A DNA stretch of 64,000 bases from VRUE01 sp963742535 (GTDB taxonomy: Bacteria > Actinomycetota > Thermoleophilia > Solirubrobacterales > 70-9): positions 248,001 through 312,000 of the forward strand of contig CAVUMC010000002.1 in the NCBI GenBank assembly GCA_963742535.1, in the 5' to 3' direction. The notes beneath the pieces are model-generated. The model worked only from the letters and a program-made list of their open reading frames with translations. It was not told where the DNA came from and did no database searches. Shown here one piece after another: positions 60,211 to 64,000 of the stretch (position 1 is its first letter; the number at the start of each line of letters is the position of its first letter). The translations under genes were made by a program, and so were the position numbers.

Positions 60211-61727
60211 CTAGAGCGGTTGGCGGACGACCGGCTTGCGGGTCGCCTTGACCTCGTCGAGGCGGCGCACCGGGGTCGTGTAGGGGGAATGTTTGGCGAC
60301 CTCGGGATCGTCCTCGGCCTCGGTGAGGATCGCCTCGACCGCCTCGGCGAAGCCGTCTAGGCTCTCCTTGGTCTCGGTCTCGGTCGGCTCGATCATCAGC
60401 GCCTCCTCGACCAGCAGCGGGAAGTAGACGGTCGGCGGATGGAATCCATAGTCGAGCAGGCGCTTGGCGAGGTCAAGCGTCGCCAGGCCGAGCTCCTTCT
60501 TCATCGGCTTGCCGGAGAGGACGAACTCGTGCATGCAGTGGCGGTCGAAGGCGATCGGCAAGCGATCGCCGGCGCGGCCGGAGCCGAGGCGGGCCTTGAG
60601 GTAATTGGCGTTCAGCACCGCCGTCTCCGAAGCCTCAGCAAGACCGTCGCCACCAAGACTGAGGATGTAGGCGTAAGAACGGACGAAGACGCCGAAGTTG
60701 CCCTGGAAGCCGCGCAGGCGGCCGATCGATTTGGGCCGCTCGTGGTCGAGGTCGTAGACCGGGCCGTGACCGTTGTTCTCGCGGCGCACGACCTGCGGCC
60801 GCGGCAGGAAGGGCTCGATCCGTTCGGAGACGGCGATCGGGCCGGCGCCCGGCCCACCGCCGCCGTGCGGCTGGCTGAAGGACTTGTGCAGGTTGACGTG
60901 GACGATGTCGAAGCCCATGTCGCCGGGGCGCGAGTGGCCCATCACCGCGTTGAGGTTGGCGCCGTCGTAATAGAGCGTCCCCCCCGCCTCGTGGATCAGC
61001 GCCGCGATCTCGGCGATGTTCTCGTCGAAAAGACCGAGCGTGTTGGGGTTGGTCAGCATCAGGCAGGCGACCTGGCTCGGGTCCTCGTCGATCTTCGCCC
61101 GCAGGTCATCCATCTCAACCCCGCCGCGCTCATTGGTCGCGACCTTGACCACCTCGAAGCCCGCCATCGTCACCGAGGCGGGGTTGGTGCCGTGCGAGGT
61201 GTCGGGCGCCAGCACCTTGGTCCGCTCTTCGCCGCGATCGGCATGGTAGGCGCGGGTGAGCAGCAGGCCGGCGAGCTCGCCGTGCGAGCCGGCCGAGGGC
61301 TGCAAGCTGACGTGGGGCAGGCCGCAGATCTCGCTCAGCGACTCCTGCAGCAGCCACATCAGCTCCAGCGCCCCTTGCGCGCGCTTCGGCTCTTGCGCCG
61401 GGTGCAAGCGGGCGTGACCTGGCAGCGCCGCAACACGCTCGTTGAGCCGCGGGTTGTGCTTCATCGTGCAGGAACCGAGCGGGTAGAAGCCGCTGTCGAG
61501 GTCGAAGTTGCGGCGCGAGAGCTTGTTGTAGTGGCGGACGATCTCCGGCTCGGCGATCTCCGGCAGCCGCGGCGGCTCCTCCCGCAACAGCGCAGACGGG
61601 ATCAGCTCCGCCAGCGGCGTCTCAGGCACTTCGGCTGCGGGCAGGACCGCGGCACGGCGGCCGGGCTTCGACTTCTCGTAGATCGTCTGAGCGCGTTCGG
61701 CCTGCATCGGAGTCTCGATCAGAGCCA

Positions 61728-61731
<4 letters not shown>
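60211..61731 (-). CDS. gcvPB: Glycine dehydrogenase (decarboxylating) subunit 2
   Basis: PLP-carrying subunit of the split P-protein of glycine cleavage. Motifs: FYPLGSCTMKHNPRLNERVA, QPSAGSHGELAGLLLTRAYH, DTSHGTNPASVTMAGFEVV, MLTNPNTLGLF and the PLP lysine in VNLHKSFSQPHGGGGPGAGP. 506 aa. A GTG at 61731 overlaps the gcvPA stop (GTGA) and an ATG at 61728 is an alternative. Last of the gcv genes. Confidence 0.97.
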
Positions 61732-63131
<1,400 letters not shown>

Positions 63132-63167
63132 CCGCTGAAGGCTACGGAAGCCGGAGGCCGGGACTGC

Positions 63168-63569
63168 CTAGGACTTTTCCAGCATCTTGCGGTATTCACC
63201 AGCATCGAGCAGCGCGCCGCGCTCCTCAGGGTGGCTCAGCTTGATCTTGACCAGCCAGCCATCTCCGTAGGGGTCCTCGTTGATCTTCTCCGGCGCGTCT
63301 TCGAGCGAGTCGTTGACCTCGACGATCTCCCCCGACATCGGCGCGATCACGTCAGAGACCGCCTTCACCGACTCGACCTCGGCATAAGAGGCGTCTTTGG
63401 AGATCGTCGCCCCGACCTCGGGCGCGTCATAGAAAACGACCTCGCCGAGGCTGTCCTGGGCGTACCAGGTGACCCCGAAGACAGCGTGCTCATCCCCCTC
63501 CAGCCGCGCCCAGTCGTGCTGGTCGTGGTAGAGCAGGTCGTCGGGATAGTGCGCGTCGGCCAAGGTCAT
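63168..63569 (-). CDS. gcvH: Glycine cleavage system H protein
   Basis: Lipoyl shuttle between the P, T and L proteins. Typical sequence HDQHDWARLEGDEHAVFGVT, VVFYDAPEVGATISKDASYA and the lipoylation lysine in EVESVKAVSDVIAPMSGEIV. 133 aa. The ATG overlaps the gcvT stop (ATGA). Confidence 0.97.
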   Translation of the reverse strand: MTLADAHYPDDLLYHDQHDWARLEGDEHAVFGVTWYAQDSLGEVVFYDAPEVGATISKDASYAEVESVKAVSDVIAPMSGEIVEVNDSLEDAPEKINEDPYGDGWLVKIKLSHPEERGALLDAGEYRKMLEKS

Positions 63570-64000
63570 CCTTTCCGCTGGTACAGGGGCTTGGAAGCTA
63601 TCCGGGCCGGGCGGCGCTTGCCGCGCACGTCGATCTCGACCTCCGTGCCGGGCTCGCCCAGCTCAGCGCGGACGTAGGCCATGCCGATGCCGAGCTCGAG
63701 CGAGGGCGAGAAGGTCCCCGAAGTGACGATGCCGACCTGTTCGTCGCCACGCATCACGGGGTTGCCTTCGCGCGGGATGCCGGCGCCCTCGATCTTGAAC
63801 GGGGCGAGCACCTCGGCGGTGCCATCGCGGCGTGCTGACGCGATGGCCTCCGCCCCGATGAATCCGGTCCCCTCGGCGCAGCACCAGCCGAGCCCGGCCT
63901 CGATCGGGTTGCGTTCAGGGGTGAGGTCGTTGCCGTGCAGGTGGAAGCAGACCTCGAGCCGCAGCGTGTCGCGAGCGCCGAGCCCACAGGGGACGACGCC
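63566..64000 (-). CDS. gcvT: Aminomethyltransferase (glycine cleavage T protein), 5' end outside window
   Basis: Transfers the methylene group to tetrahydrofolate. Only the C-terminal ~144 residues are in the window: the frame is open from the end at 64000 through CGLGARDTLRLEVCFHLHGN and ERNPIEAGLGWC, then VTSGTFSPSLELGIGMAYVR and RGKRRPARIASKPLYQRKG. LGARDTLRLE is the conserved T-protein motif. First gene of gcvT-gcvH-gcvPA-gcvPB in the visible part. Confidence 0.95.
   Translation of the reverse strand, partial: GVVPCGLGARDTLRLEVCFHLHGNDLTPERNPIEAGLGWCCAEGTGFIGAEAIASARRDGTAEVLAPFKIEGAGIPREGNPVMRGDEQVGIVTSGTFSPSLELGIGMAYVRAELGEPGTEVEIDVRGKRRPARIASKPLYQRKG

Overview
The window is a gene-dense, very GC-rich bacterial chromosome segment. 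Most genes lie on the minus strand, GTG, TTG and even CTG starts are frequent, and 1-4 base stop/start overlaps are common. The gene content points to a deep-branching actinobacterium, most plausibly class Thermoleophilia (Solirubrobacterales-like). The basis is a SepIVA-like coiled-coil gene beside coaD, an MmpL-type transporter, a wax ester synthase, a Ku/LigD-polymerase end-joining pair, zinc-binding L28 and L32, and a two-subunit glycine decarboxylase. That placement is inference from content, not from a search. I see no rRNA, tRNA, CRISPR array, transposase or phage gene.

Layout. (1) 1-12.2 kb: a ribosome/secretion/division super-operon on the minus strand, rpmF-plsX-acpP-rnc-smc-[wax ester synthase]-ftsY-ffh-rpsP-KH-trmD-rplS-lepB-rnhB. 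It ends against a frameshifted convergent yraN. rimM is absent from its usual slot, and SMC is short with no recognisable hinge. (2) 12.2-21.7 kb: DUF177 (YceD), a divergent methyltransferase, a SepIVA-like gene, coaD, rsmD, recG and a FakA-type kinase, then an MmpL gene wedged between the kinase and rpmB. Two copies of an unusual nested palindromic repeat flank the DUF177/methyltransferase pair. (3) 21.7-37.5 kb: ribD-ribE-ribBA-ribH and priA-def-fmt-rsmB-zinc ribbon-rpe. They are separated by a plus-strand cassette of polyprenyl-type glycosyltransferase, flippase and CPA1 antiporter. A PH-domain membrane protein and metK follow.

(4) 37.5-50.1 kb: trpS, scpA-scpB-rluB-aroH-hisC, then a two-gene unknown cassette (membrane-anchored TPR protein plus KTSC-domain protein), then DAHP synthase-tyrA-aroA-cmk-der. 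The aroH, hisC, DAHP synthase, tyrA and aroA products cover shikimate entry, EPSP formation, chorismate mutase, prephenate dehydrogenase and an aminotransferase, so this is a tyrosine-directed operon fused to segregation and housekeeping genes. The cassette at 43.2-45.5 kb, with AT-rich edges, is the best candidate for an undescribed system. (5) 50.1-58.8 kb: an MFS exporter, a secreted zinc carboxypeptidase with an N-terminal propeller-like region, an ECF sigma factor coupled to a membrane propeller protein, a FetAB-type ABC pair, Ku, and a frameshifted LigD polymerase domain. (6) 58.8-64 kb: a secreted protein of unknown function, a GNAT acetyltransferase, and the glycine cleavage operon gcvT-gcvH-gcvPA-gcvPB, with gcvT cut by the window end.

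Three genes (yraN, the KTSC gene, LigD-Pol) each need a single -1 type frame correction. This could mean real decay or single-base deletions in a draft assembly, so raw reads should be checked before calling them pseudogenes. No stretch longer than about 300 bases lacks a gene.
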